DNA from: Pigoraptor vietnamica
Lineage: Eukaryota > Opisthokonta > Filasterea
Reading direction: 5' to 3'
Assembly (NCBI GenBank): GCA_943704525.1
Contig: CALSCQ010001927.1
Coordinates: forward strand, 1 to 12,111
DNA length: 12,111 nt
Shown here: piece by piece, positions 1-9,480 of the stretch
How positions within the stretch are numbered: the first letter of the stretch is position 1
How the letters are laid out: each line of letters opens with the position of its first letter
Translations under genes and position numbers: made by a program
The notes under the pieces: generated by a model
Told to the model about the DNA's origin: nothing
The model's database searches: none
Seen by the model: only the letters and a program-made list of their open reading frames with translations

Positions 1-803
1 GGGGGGTGGGGGGGGGAGAGACAGAGGGAGAGCAGAGATGAAGAAAATAAGGACGAATGCCTTGCGCGCCGAAAGATTGGCATCAATGCGACGCAGTAAC
101 ACATGTTACTTTAAACTGAACGAGAGCTCGGTGGAAAAATTTAACTACTTATTTGTCATATTCAACAAGATAGCATGTGACTTACACCTCAAAGAGAATA
201 GTTAATAATTGAAAACAGCAGTAAGTAGGAACACCCACACATTCGAAATTGAGTTTCCCTTCAATTTTTCAAACATTTTCCCAAAACGTCAAATTAAACG
301 GCCGAGGGACCCCTTGTCCTCTTGTGCGGTGCACAAAATAAAGCGTTTCAAGCCATTTTTCAATACAAAATAAAAGGCCAAATTTTTTGCGTTCCCTCTG
401 TGTGCGTGTGTGTGTGTGTGTGCTGTGTGCTCTCTCCCTCTGCATCTCTCTGGCCTTGTTCGCAGCAGCAAAAAGAAGCAACCCGCCGGAGAGTGTGTGC
501 GTCGGCTACTCTGTGGGCGCTTGTTGGTCCGTCTTCTCCCATTTGCCTCTGCGTGGGAAACAGCTGCGGGTGTGTGCGGCGTCACGCGACGTCAGCTGTT
601 GCAATGCCTCCGTCTCACATCCACCTGCATCTCTTATCCTGCGTGTGTGTTTAGCGTCTCTTTTTGCGCATGTATGTGGTCGCATGCATGCGTTGTGCTT
701 ATGTGCAGTTTTGTGCGTGATGGCATGTCGTGTTTTTTAGAAGAAGCACGTGGGAAAAGCCTTTGTGTGTTGTTGCGGTGTTGACTCTCGGTTGCACACA
801 GCC
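1..803. other. Intergenic region and 5' flank of the AP-2 alpha gene
   Basis: No convincing coding sequence is seen. Bases 1-55 are purine-rich, starting with near-continuous G. Bases 100-380 are AT-rich and contain two AATAAA hexamers (337-342, 369-374), which could be poly(A) signals of a plus-strand gene lying to the left. A short (TG)n run lies at about 406-422. From about 400 to 803 the DNA is T/G-rich, like the introns of this genome. It holds a CACGTG hexamer at 747-752 and a pyrimidine-AG acceptor-like site ending near 739, so a 5'UTR intron is possible. Open frames here are low-complexity Cys/Val or His/Thr translations of TG repeats. Confidence 0.6.
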
Positions 804-2084
804 ATGGAGAACATTCTCGGCGGCGCCGCCAAGAGCATAACGGCGGAGAAGAGCCGCGGTCTTCAGAACTTCATCTCTGAGATTCGTGCATGTATCTGCT
901 GCAGCTTTTTCCCTCGTCTGACGTGGGCTGTGATGTCGCTCTTGTCCTTTCCGATTCATTTGTTTGGATTGTGGCCCGTACTTCTCGTGCGGTGAATTCG
1001 TGTGTCGGCGAACGTGAATGTGTGTGGGGTGTTTGCCTTGTCGTCGGTCGCTGTCTGTGTCTCGGCATCCCGAGGTAGCGTGTGCCCTTTCTCTCTCTGT
1101 ATCTCCTTGACTCGACGACGCAGGCAAGTCCAAGGAGGCCGAGCAGAAGCGCATCAACAAGGAGCTCAACAACATTCGCAACAAGTTCAAGGGTGGGTGT
1201 GCTGTCGTACTTTGCGACTTGAATCAGGCTCGATTTGTAACTCGTGTACGTGTATGTATGTTCTCGTATGTTTGCCTGTGTAGTACGGACGCGCGCGGTG
1301 TGGATGGTTGTGTGCGTGCGAGTGTCTCATTTTCCCTTTTGCGGCTGCGTGTGTGCGTGCAGGCGACAAGCAGCAGCAGCTGAGCGGCACTCAGCGCAAG
1401 AAGTATGTCGCCAAGCTGCTCTATATGTTCCTCCTCGGCGTGGACATTGACTTTGGCCACATGGAGGCCGTCGGTCTCATCGCGTCGAACGTCTACGCGG
1501 AGAAGATGATGGTGGGCGTTTGTGGTGCAGTGGTCCTGCGGTGTGTGCGTGTGCGTGTGTGTTTTGTGTGTTGTGTCGTTGGGAATCGCTGAGAGATTTG
1601 TAGTGAGAAGGCGTGCGTCTATTTCGCGTCTGTTGCCGGGTGCGGAGTGTGTGTGCGCGTCAGTTGATCGCGCGATTGACGTTGGCTCGTTCCGTGTTTG
1701 GAGGCCCTTTCTCGTGCCGCTGTATCCTCATCATTCGTCTTGCCTGTGATCGTGCGACTGACCCTCCCCTCCCTTCACTGCGCCTACAGGGCTACCTCTT
1801 CGTGACGGTCATTCTCAACGAGAACAGCGAGCTCATCCGCCTCATCATTCAGTCGATCAAGAACGACCTCATGAGCCGCAACGAGAGCCACGTGTGCCTC
1901 GCCCTCAACTGCATCGCCAACATTGGTGGCAAAGAAATGTCCGAGTCGCTCTCGCAGGAGGTGCAGAAGCTCCTCGTCTCGGCCGACTCGAAGAACTTTG
2001 TCAAGAAGAAGGCCGCCCTCACACTCCTCCGCCTCTTCCGCAAGTGAGTGCACGCGCACATGGGAGGATTTGTGTCCGTTTGTG

Positions 2085-2155
<71 letters not shown>

Positions 2156-5100
2156 CGTGTATGCGTGTGTGTTATCAAGTATCGATACTACTGGCGTGGT
2201 GCCGTGAGAGACTGATGTCGCGTCCATTGCCAGGTACCCCGAGGTGCTTCCCGCGGGCGAATGGACGTCTCGCATCATCAACCTCCTCGATGACGAGGAT
2301 CTCGGCGTCGTTCAGTCGGTCGTGTCGCTCCTCCTCGCCCTCGTGCAGAAGGTGCGCGTGCACGACGGCGCAGTTCCTGCGGTAGCAGTTGCATATGTCA
2401 CATTATTCGCACTCTTCAATTGTCTCCTCACGTCACGTCACTGACGTATTTCCCATTGTCCAGGACCCCTATGAGTACCGCGCTTGCACCACAAAGGCCG
2501 TCGCGCGCCTCTACCGCGTCGCCAACGGCGAGGACAACCTCGACGGATACGTTTATTACCACGTGCCCGCGCCTTGGCTTCAGGTGTGTCCCCCCTAGCA
2601 CTCGGACTGAAATTGTATGGTATTCTGAGGGGAAAGGGTGTCGCGCGTGCGGTGCTGCTTGCGCGACGGTACTGCGCCTTGCGTGCTAACGCCAACCCCT
2701 TGCGCGCCGCAGGTCAAGCTCCTCCGCCTCCTCCAGGCTTTCCAGCTCCCCGAGATGGAGCAGGCGACGCAGCGGCGTCTGCTGGACGTCCTCAGCAAGA
2801 TTGTGTCGAAGGCGTCCGCGGAGCCGTCGAAGGACAAGAACAACAAGGACCACACGATGCAGTACTTCAACGCGCGCAACGCCGTGCTGTTTGAGGCCAT
2901 CCAGGTGATCATCCACATTGAGACGGAGACGGACCTGCTCATTCAGAGCTCGAACCTCCTCGGCAAGTTCCTGTCGTCCAAGGAGACGAACCTGCGCTAC
3001 ATGGCACTCGAGGCCATGACGTCGCTCGCGACGGTCGAGTTTGCCCACGAGCCCATCAAGCAGCACCAGGTGCGTTTGCGGCAATGGGGAAATTGAGTTT
3101 CCGGTGTGAAGGCTTTTTAAATGATCAGCGACACGCGTATCGCTACTCTGTGTCGCGCGTGCTCCCGTTCGGCTGGTGCGCCACATTTCTCGCGTGGTTT
3201 GTTTTTTCTGTTTTCAACAAGAGGACGCAATTGAGGCCGGTCACTTATCGCACTGTCCCCTGCGCAGCCGACGGTCATTGCCGCTCTGCGCCAGGAGAAG
3301 GACATTTCGGTTCGCAGGCGCGCGCTTGACCTCCTCTACAACATGTGCGACAAGGTATGCGTGACCAGCTTTCGTTTGTGTTGCAATGCCCCGTGTCTGT
3401 TACGGCAAGTGCATGGTGTGATTGTTGGCCATACATCTCGTCACCCTCGCCTATGCGCTCGAGGCAGTCCCCGGAGCCCCACCTTGCTTGTGATACATCT
3501 CGTCACCTTTGTGCTCGCGGCGCTCCCAACCCACCCTCGTGTGCTTGCAATTGCGCTTGCAGGAGAACGCGCGCGTGATTGTGAAGGAGCTGCTGAGCTA
3601 CCTCCAGAAGGCCGACTACGAGCTCCGCGAAGAGATGGTGCTGAAGATTGCCGTTCTCGCCGAGCGCTTTGCCGAGGACTACACGTGGTACATTGACACG
3701 ATCCTCAAGCTCATCACGCTCTCGGGCGACTCTGTCAGCGAGGAAGTCTGGCACCGCGTCATCCAGGTGCGGCGCGAGCAGTGCCTGTTGTCTTGTGGTC
3801 GTGCTTGCGCGTGCGTGCGTGCGTGCGTGCGGTGTCTGCGTTGAGAGTATGCACGTGTGTGTTCTAGAGTGTGTTTCCGTTGCAAGAAATTCCGCTGACG
3901 AGTCCCTCTCTATTCGATTCAGCTCGTCACGAACCGCGGCGAGGACATCCAGGAGTACGCCTGCCGCGTCGTCTTTGAGGCCCTCCAGCAGCCCGCCACC
4001 CACGAGAAGATGGTGCGCGTGGGCTCGTACATTCTCGGCGAGTTTGGCCACCTCATCGCGAACGACCCCAAGTCGTCGCCCGAGGCGCAGTTTGAGGTGC
4101 TCCACTCGCACTACGGCATGGTCCACGTGGAGACGCGCGCGATGCTCCTCACGACGTACGTCAAGTTTGTCAATCTCTTCCCGGAGCTCAAGCCCCACAT
4201 TGTCGAGATCTTCCGCCACCCGAACCAGTCGCGCAACGCGGATTCTGAGATTCAGCAGCGGTGCGTCACGTGCGCTGTGTTGTGCGGTCCCGTGAGGCCT
4301 CATCGTTGTCCATTGTGCCTTTTCCCCCTGGCACCAACTGTGCCTGCGCACACACCGGCATTATTGCCTAGTGCGATCGGGCGTTTGTGTCCGTTTTACC
4401 CACCATGCATGCATCTCACCCTATGCCTTCGCACGCACCCAACAGCGCGATCGAGTACCTCTCGCTTGCCATGTACGCGCGTGATGACGTCATCCAGACG
4501 GTGCTCGAGGCCATGCCCAACTTCCCCGAGCGCGAGTCGTCGATCCTCTCGAAGCTTAAGATGAAAGAGGAGCACCTCACTGACAAGCCCCACGAGGCAT
4601 CGCGCCGCCGCTCGTCCGTCGCGTCGGACGGTGAGCGCGGTCGCGGCGGGTCCGTCGGTTCGGAGCCCATGGCCGCGCCCGCTGGCCGCGTGGACGACCT
4701 TCTTGGGATTGGCGGCGAGGCACCTGCGGCCGCCGCGCCCGCAGCGTCTGCGGCTTCGGGTGTGTCGGGCGGCGCTGCGCCGGCACCGACGCCCGGTGCG
4801 GAGAAGTGGTTGGGCCGCTTTGTGTGCGCGAACGAGGGCGTCCTGTACGAGGACGAGTTTCTGCAGGTCGGCGTGCGGTCCGAGTTCAAGAACAACCTCG
4901 GTGGGTGGATGTCTGTGTCGCGTTTTTTGTGCGCGTATGCGCGCGTGAGCGCTTCGGCTCGTCTGTGGGCTATGGTGTGCGGCTGCGCGGCTGGTTTGAT
5001 TGTTCTCTGTTGTGCTGTCTATCTTCGGCCGTGCAATAGCATCAATGATGCGACGCATGCTAACCGGCACTCTCATCAGGCCGCGTGGCGCTCTACTTTG

Positions 5101-6369
5101 GCAACAAATCGAAGCAGTTCCCTCTTGCCGACTTCCAATCGAACGTGTATTCGAGCCCCACCGGCGACAATATCCGCCCGTCCTTACCTTCTTTTTTGTT
5201 GTTGTTGTTGTTGTTATTGTTGTTCCCTCTTTGGTCCCTGTATGTCTTTGTGCGCTCCGCGTCCATTCTTGACGTGTTCCCCTTGACTCTTCCCCTGTGC
5301 TCTGTCGGAAGCACGCCTCACCATCCAGGTCAAGCCGGTGCCCAACATTCTCCCGCCCGGCCAGCAGTCGCAGCAGTTTATCAACATTGAGTGCGTCCGC
5401 GAGTTCGAGGCCCATCCTATTGTTGCCATCAGCTTCAAGTGAGTGTCCTTCTTGCGGAGGGGCGATTGCGTGGCCTGTCGTGTTGATGTACGCGGCATGA
5501 AAAGACAGGGTATCGACTAACGCTCGTTCCTCTCCCTCCTCACCTCGCAATCCACAGCGCCGGTGGCCGCCCCGTCGGCGTCAGCCTCCGTCTCCCCGTG
5601 TTCATTTCGAAGTTCTTCTCGCCGATGCAAATGTCCCAGCAAGACTTCTTCAACCGCTGGAAGCAGCTCGGAGGGTGCGTCGGCGTGTTTCGTGCGTGTG
5701 TGCGTTGCTCATGTGTGGCTGTCTCCGTGTACGTGTCTGAGTATCTTATATGTTGGCACTGACATGAACTGCATGCGCAGTGGCCCCCTCGAGTCTCAGA
5801 AGATCGTTCAGGCGCGCGACACGATGGACGTCTCCGTCATGAAGAAGAAGGTGCGTGGGAATGTCTGCGCGTGCCCGCGTGCGTGTTGCGTGCCGCGACT
5901 TGAGTGTGAGTGTCTGTAATGGAGCTCGCTTCTCTGGTTGCAATGAATCTGACGATGGGCTTCTGCAGGTCTCCGCGTTTGGCCTCACGCTCCTCGAGGG
6001 CATCGACCCCAACGCGGACAACGCGGTCGGAGCGGGCATTATCCAGACGACCTCTGGACAGGTCGGCTGCCTGCTGCGCCTCGAGCCCAACATGGAGGCC
6101 AAGGTGAGTCTGGGGTTTTGATGAAAGGATTTGTATTGGCGTAAGTGGCAGGGTCCACCCGTTTGTGAGTGTCAGGCGTCCTCCCGTTTGCATGTGCATC
6201 GGTGGGCCCGCTATGTCTTTCTCGCTCTTCTAGTTTGCTTCGTGCTTGATTTGCGCTGTCTTGTGCCTCACATTCCATTCCTTGGTCGCAGATGTACCGC
6301 CTCACGTTCCGCACGTCCAAGGAGCTTCCCTCGCGCCGCCTTGCCGAGCTGCTGGCGGAGCAGCTGTAG
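804..6369 (+). CDS. AP2A: AP-2 adaptor complex subunit alpha (alpha-adaptin), 17 exons, complete
   Basis: Large subunit of the clathrin adaptor AP-2, which links plasma-membrane PI(4,5)P2 and cargo to clathrin during endocytosis. The spliced product is about 951 residues, against roughly 940-980 in animals. The N-terminal trunk (about 1-635) follows animal alpha-adaptin almost column by column: FISEIR with R28 at the position of the dileucine-cargo Arg, [18 protein letters not shown], and the phosphoinositide-binding K65-K66-Y67. The trunk ends [11 protein letters not shown]. The hinge (about 636-714) is short, Ser/Ala/Pro-rich, with a DDLLGIG motif at about 678. The ear has a sandwich domain from [19 protein letters not shown] and a platform with RWKQL (W853), GCLLRLEPN and [10 protein letters not shown], the accessory-protein binding surface. 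The product ends QL-stop. The start at 804 is the first in-frame ATG of this frame and has a good context (G at -3 and +4). The assignment to alpha rather than gamma, delta or epsilon rests on these motifs. Exon junctions are inferred by frame and homology. Confidence 0.96.
892..1123 (+). other. Intron 1, with U12-like donor and branch motif
   Basis: The donor reads GTATCTGCT, unlike the GTGNGT donors of most neighbours. CTCCTTGACTC ends at 1112, with its branch A at 1110, 13 nt before the acceptor end. This matches the minor-spliceosome branch consensus TTCCTTRACYC at all but the first base. The donor matches the U12 consensus only over GTATC. Phase 1 joins GCA-T to GC-AAG, giving Ala-Cys-Lys. 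A competing GT donor at 886 would also keep frame. Confidence 0.5.
2044..2233 (+). other. Intron 4, carrying a long (TG)n microsatellite
   Basis: The donor is GTGAGT and the acceptor CCAG. The split codon AA|G restores Lys before TAC-CCC-GAG. The (TG)n tract at about 2086-2152, some 33 units, occupies a third of the intron. A CTGAT branch-like site lies near the acceptor. Confidence 0.85.
2086..2152 (+). repeat. (TG)n microsatellite in intron 4
   Basis: An uninterrupted TG dinucleotide run of about 67 bp on the sense strand, ending in TATGCGTG. Likely to be polymorphic in length. Confidence 0.98.
3431..3507 (+). repeat. 15-bp direct repeat inside intron 8
   Basis: ATACATCTCGTCACC occurs at 3431-3445 and again at 3493-3507, 62 bp apart. 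The flanks are pyrimidine-rich and diverged. It looks like a local duplication within the intron and does not affect the reading frame. Confidence 0.9.
5170..5314 (+). other. Intron 12, candidate AT-AC (or AT-AG) minor-class intron
   Basis: No GT in the upstream exon is in the phase needed to reach the conserved LTIQVKPV frame. An intron starting ATATCC at 5170 gives phase 1. It can end at AC (5313-5314) or AG (5310-5311), and both keep frame. CCCCTTGACTC (branch A about 5286) matches the U12 branch consensus at 9 of 11 positions. The GNK-to-NIEC segment of the ear becomes 50 (AC) or 51 (AG) residues, against 50 in human alpha as I recall it. A canonical alternative, 5145-5328 (GT-AG, phase 0), would delete about 14 ear residues. 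Confidence 0.6.
5193..5225 (+). repeat. (TTG)n tract in intron 12
   Basis: A run of TTG triplets with one TTA follows a short T run. It reads as poly-Leu in the open frame but lies inside the inferred intron. Confidence 0.85.
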
Positions 6370-6589
6370 AAGGAACGGTCGGCTGCAGCGTGCGCGTGTC
6401 CTCGCCCTCTCGTTTCACGTAATAACCGCTGCGGTGTCGTGATAGTCTGAATACAAATCGGCCGTTGCGTTGAAACACCTGATGCGCCCGATTTCCCCAA
6501 GCACTTGTGATGGCAAACGAAGCAAGGACTGAGATGCGGCCGTGTCGACATCCACGCAGTGTGCGATTGCAGGACGTTGGGGGCTGGTC

Positions 6590-6595
6590 AATAAA
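6590..6595 (+). terminator. Possible poly(A) signal of the AP-2 alpha gene
   Basis: AATAAA lies 221 bp after the TAG stop, the first exact hexamer downstream. The 3'UTR length is plausible, but the cleavage site cannot be seen and protist poly(A) signals vary. Confidence 0.35.
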
Positions 6596-6606
6596 ATTGC
6601 GGCAAC

Positions 6607-6648
6607 TTGCTGTAACAGCAAAATTTCCTCATAAAAGGAAATTTGCTG
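6607..6648. repeat. Nested palindrome / hairpin
   Basis: TTGCTGTAACAGCAA (6607-6621) is a perfect 7-bp-arm palindrome around one A. Its right half begins a second inverted repeat: CAGCAAAATTTCC (6616-6628) pairs with GGAAATTTGCTG (6637-6648) across 8 nt, with one extra A. The two hairpins are mutually exclusive. Such structure is common in miniature transposon ends, but no partner terminus or target duplication was found. Confidence 0.85.
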
Positions 6649-6709
6649 TACTTTTGCTGTACTTTCCGGCGAATTTTCCGGCGAATTTTCCGGCGAATTT
6701 TCCGGCGCC
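6642..6709. repeat. Two adjacent short tandem repeats (11 bp and 12 bp units)
   Basis: TTTGCTGTACT is repeated twice (6642-6663). It runs directly into CCGGCGAATTTT starting at 6666, 6678 and 6690, with a partial fourth copy at 6702. The first repeat shares TTGCTGT with the adjoining palindrome. Confidence 0.92.
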
Positions 6710-7199
6710 AAAGGTGTGCTTATAAACATTCCTAATACTGTACCGTTTGCTATACCCAAAGTGGTGACCGCCAGCATCGGCGGCCCATACAAAAACGACT
6801 CAAACCACCGAAACTTTTCGGCTCGCGCTCACCACTAACGTGCATCTCGCACAACCTGCGTGCAGGGAACGCCAAGTTCGAGTTGCAAGGACATGCCGGC
6901 CCGCCAGAGCTGAAAACAACGCCGGCTCAGTACTGGCCCCTGTCTCCTTCGCGCACCGAACTAGCCGGAGATTAACGGCTGTCGGTAACTTACAAGTACA
7001 TTAACATCTTAGAACCTTCATACGCACGCGCCACGAAGCACTTGCAAGCCAACGCCTCTGAGCGCGACTGAAGCCGGGAGCCGGCTGACACTGCCACACA
7101 CAGGCACACCACTCCATGTCGATGACATCGAATAGCACAGCGTAACGAAGGACGCAAAGTACCACACAGCTGCACACACTCGCGCACTAGGGGCACTAC

Positions 7200-8130
7200 A
7201 CTGACGAGCGTACAGCGCAACAAACGAACTTCAGCAACGAAAGAGAGAGAACGTACAGCACACACGTGCACACTGGCGCCAAATGAGATCACGGCGCCAC
7301 ACGTGGGTGTATAGCGGCACGCACGAGCGCAAGGCACGACTCAAAAACGCATGGCTCCATACATGAGCACAAGGCGCCACGCACGACCGTATAGTAGGAC
7401 GCACGACTCACAACGCCGCACGTCAAGAAACACGAACGGCGACGCACACTACCGTACGGCGCCACGAACGATCGAGCGTACAGCACAAACGGGCGAGCAC
7501 GTACAACGACATGAACGACAGGGCAGCGCGACACACGACCGTACAGCGCCAGGCATCAGAGTGCAGCACCACGCCACACACGAGCGCACAGCGACACGCC
7601 ACACATGACACGAGCGAACAGTCCCAACCACGACCGTACAGCGCCACGCACGAGCGTACAGCACCACATACGAACGTGCAGTGTCACGCAAGAGTGCGAC
7701 ACACAAGGGTACAACGCCACGCACGAGCGTACATCACTAAGCACAAGCGTGCAGGGCAACACAGGAGCTCACAGTGTCACGCACGAGCGCACAGCGCCAC
7801 ACACCAGCGTACAGCACCACACACGACGCACAGCGCGATACGCGCAGCGCCACACACGACCGTACAGCGTCACGCACGGACTTACCGCGCCACGCACGCG
7901 CGCGTGGAGCGCACGAGCGTGCACTGCGAAGAACGAGCGCACAGCACAACAGAAGGGCGCACAGCGCCACATACGAACGCACAGCGCCATGCACGAACGC
8001 ACTGTGTCACACAGTGCCGCGCACTAGAGCACAGCGCCACGCACGAACGCACACAAGGCACTAGCGCACAGCGCCGCACACGAATGCGAAAGTGCCCCAC
8101 ACAAGCGTGCAATGCCATGCACTAGCGCAC
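7200..8130. repeat. Degenerate 20-bp minisatellite
   Basis: About 0.9 kb is built of a diverged 20-bp unit, consensus GTACAGCGCCACGCACGAGC, clearest from about 7620 to 8110 where many successive units are exactly 20 bp. Occasional units are 12-21 bp or 32 bp long. Copies are more diverged before about 7500. Because the unit lacks stop codons and 20 is not a multiple of 3, several frames on both strands stay open and show a rotating 20-residue pattern of APHT, QRHARA and SATHERT. Substitutions show no codon periodicity, so I treat it as non-coding. Confidence 0.9.
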
Positions 8131-9480
8131 TACCGAACTTCTCGCGAAGTCTCAGTTCGGGCGAGGACATTGAGTTGGTGAAGAAGGACGCGCGTGCTGT
8201 CATCGTGCGCGTGGGTTGCCATCCGCTTGTGCTGGTGCTCATTGGGGGCATGAAGAAATCTTCGTATCCGATGGACCTCTGGGCTGTGCTCGCGCGGGAA
8301 GTGCTCGGGACGCCTGCTCGAGGAAGAGGTCGACGATGTCACCGTGGCCGACGGGCGAAACTGATGGACGCGCTTTTTGCTGCGCGTTTTGCGCGGCTGA
8401 AGGATGACGCAACACGCGATCGCTTTCTGGACCTCGTCGTGCTCAGCGAGGACTAGAAATTTCCGTGCGATATTCTCCTCCTGCTGTGGGAGAGTGAGGC
8501 GCGCGATGGGGGTGCGACCGCGGAATAGCCTCAAGGCGTTCGTCGACGTGTCGCTGGTCATTGCCGCTCCTGACGAGCGCGGGCGGCCCTGCCTTCTCCA
8601 CAACTCACTCGTGCGTTCGTGCAGTTCAAGTGCGAACGCTCAGGACGCACGGCCGCGTCTGTTGCCGACAGAATTCTCACTGCGTTTGAGGGCGCGCGAG
8701 CGAAAAACGATTGCCTGCAAGCGTCGCATGCGCCTTGCCACGATTGCTCACAAGGGTCGCATACGGAGAAGGTGACTCGGATTCGCAGCTATTTCCTCTG
8801 TCACGAATCGCGCATGATCGAACTTGTGTCTGGCTGTGAAAGCGGCGAATTGCGGCGCGACGATCGCATGCGGTCGACGGTGCTCAACGTCGCATGGCTC
8901 GAGGCACGGCTCACTTCGGAAGATGCGGAGAGTGCGCAACAGCAGCGACTGGAGGGGCTGTTGACGGATCTTCGACGTCACTCGGCGGGTGGCGCCCGCG
9001 GTGCCGGCGTCTCATTGAACGCGCGGTATTGTTGTCGACGGAGCCGCTCGGCCAGGAACAGTTCGCATTCCAACTGACGGACTTTATTTTCGTGCGACTG
9101 TCGCAAGTGGCCAGCATGGACCGCCGACTGCTCACGGATGCGGATGCAGCGCGGAGGAGTAAGCGGCGCCCGTATTTCATGGGCGGGACGTGGGTCCCGC
9201 CTGGCGCTTTGCTATGCTCGATGAAAGCGGGGAGTACCACTAGCTGCGTTGTGGCGATTCGCACGAAATTCAAGGTGTACGTCGTGCATGTACGTGTCTG
9301 GCCACCAAGACCATACAGTGCGCGTGTGGGATCCATTGAACGGACGACTAGTGCACGAGATGCGGGGGCACACGGACTGGGTGCTGTGCGTGACGGTCGT
9401 CGGTGATTTGGTGGTGTCGGGAGGACGTGACGCGGACGGTACGTATACGCATGTGGGATCTGTCGACCGGTACACTAATT
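8130..9480 (+). pseudogene. Broken STAND-type NB-ARC / WD40-repeat protein gene
   Basis: Fragments in all three plus frames line up, in order, as the C-terminal part of an APAF-1-like NB-ARC-WD40 protein. The GLPLAL-like end of NB-ARC (VGCHPLVLVLIGG, about 8205-8250) comes first. Next is a segment in another frame (EEEVDDVTVADGRN, to 8361), then ATRDRFLDLVVLSED, a TAG at 8454, LLLLWESEARDGGATAE and a TAG at 8526. After a frame change come LKAFVDVSLVIAAPDERG and LLHN (winged helix), then FVQFKCERSG and STVLNVAWLEARL (helical linker). After another change come WVPPGALLCSM and two WD40 blades: SGHQDHTVRVWDPLNGRL, GHTDWVLCV, then VRIRMWDLSTGTL in a shifted frame. At least five frame changes and two internal stops make it non-functional as read. 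The P-loop half is absent; the minisatellite lies there instead. Introns could explain a few frame changes but not the stops next to conserved motifs. The family call is from motif recognition only. Confidence 0.75.

Larger units (their letters stand above)
804..6369 (+). other. AP2A: Exon-intron map of the AP-2 alpha gene
   Basis: Inferred coding exons: 804-891, 1124-1192, 1363-1511, 1790-2043, 2234-2351, 2464-2583, 2713-3069, 3268-3354, 3563-3766, 3923-4260, 4446-4900, 5080-5169, 5312(or 5315)-5438, 5558-5674, 5781-5850, 5969-6103, 6292-6369. Phases join without a break and sum to 2856 nt including the TAG stop. Fifteen of the 16 introns are GT-AG. Intron 12 is not, and intron 1 has two donors 6 nt apart (886 or 892), with 892 preferred because it restores the conserved R-x-C-K-S-K-E. 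CTGAC branch-like sites lie 16-28 nt from the acceptor in introns 3, 5, 9, 14 and 15. Confidence 0.85.
6370..7200. other. 3' flank of the AP-2 alpha gene and intergenic DNA
   Basis: No coding sequence is recognised on either strand. The stretch holds a possible poly(A) signal (6590), the palindrome and tandem-repeat cluster at 6607-6709, and from about 6870 to 6970 several CCGG-containing words. Approaching 7200 the sequence grades into the A/C-rich minisatellite. Reverse-strand open frames are low-complexity. Confidence 0.6.

Noticed and set aside
322-784. Overlapping plus-strand frames rich in Cys and Val upstream of the AP-2 alpha gene
   Set aside because: They are translations of TG-rich flank, overlap in all three frames, and resemble no protein.
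886-891. Alternative intron 1 donor (GTGCAT at 886)
   Set aside because: It fits the GTG donor style and keeps frame but drops the two residues before KSKE, where the family has a conserved R-x-C. Donor 892 restores the Cys.
1784-2281. Minus-strand frames rich in His-Thr repeats
   Set aside because: These are translations of the intronic (TG)n microsatellite and the antisense of exon 4.
3503-4351. A 282-codon minus-strand open frame
   Set aside because: It is antisense to exons 9 and 10 of the AP-2 alpha gene, whose plus-strand translation matches alpha-adaptin. GC-rich third positions create the shadow frame.
5145-5328. Canonical GT-AG alternative for intron 12
   Set aside because: It keeps frame but removes about 14 residues, including the LTIQ strand that aligns with animal alpha ears, leaving the segment far shorter than expected. 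It stays the main rival to the AT-AC model.
4396-5550. A 384-codon minus-strand open frame
   Set aside because: It is antisense to exons 11-13, runs through introns and a (TTG)n tract, and has no recognisable domain.
7511-8125. A 204-codon plus-strand open frame and several long minus-strand frames across the minisatellite
   Set aside because: The repeat unit has no stop codon, so most frames on both strands are open together. Peptides are low-complexity echoes of the 20-bp unit and show no codon-level constraint.
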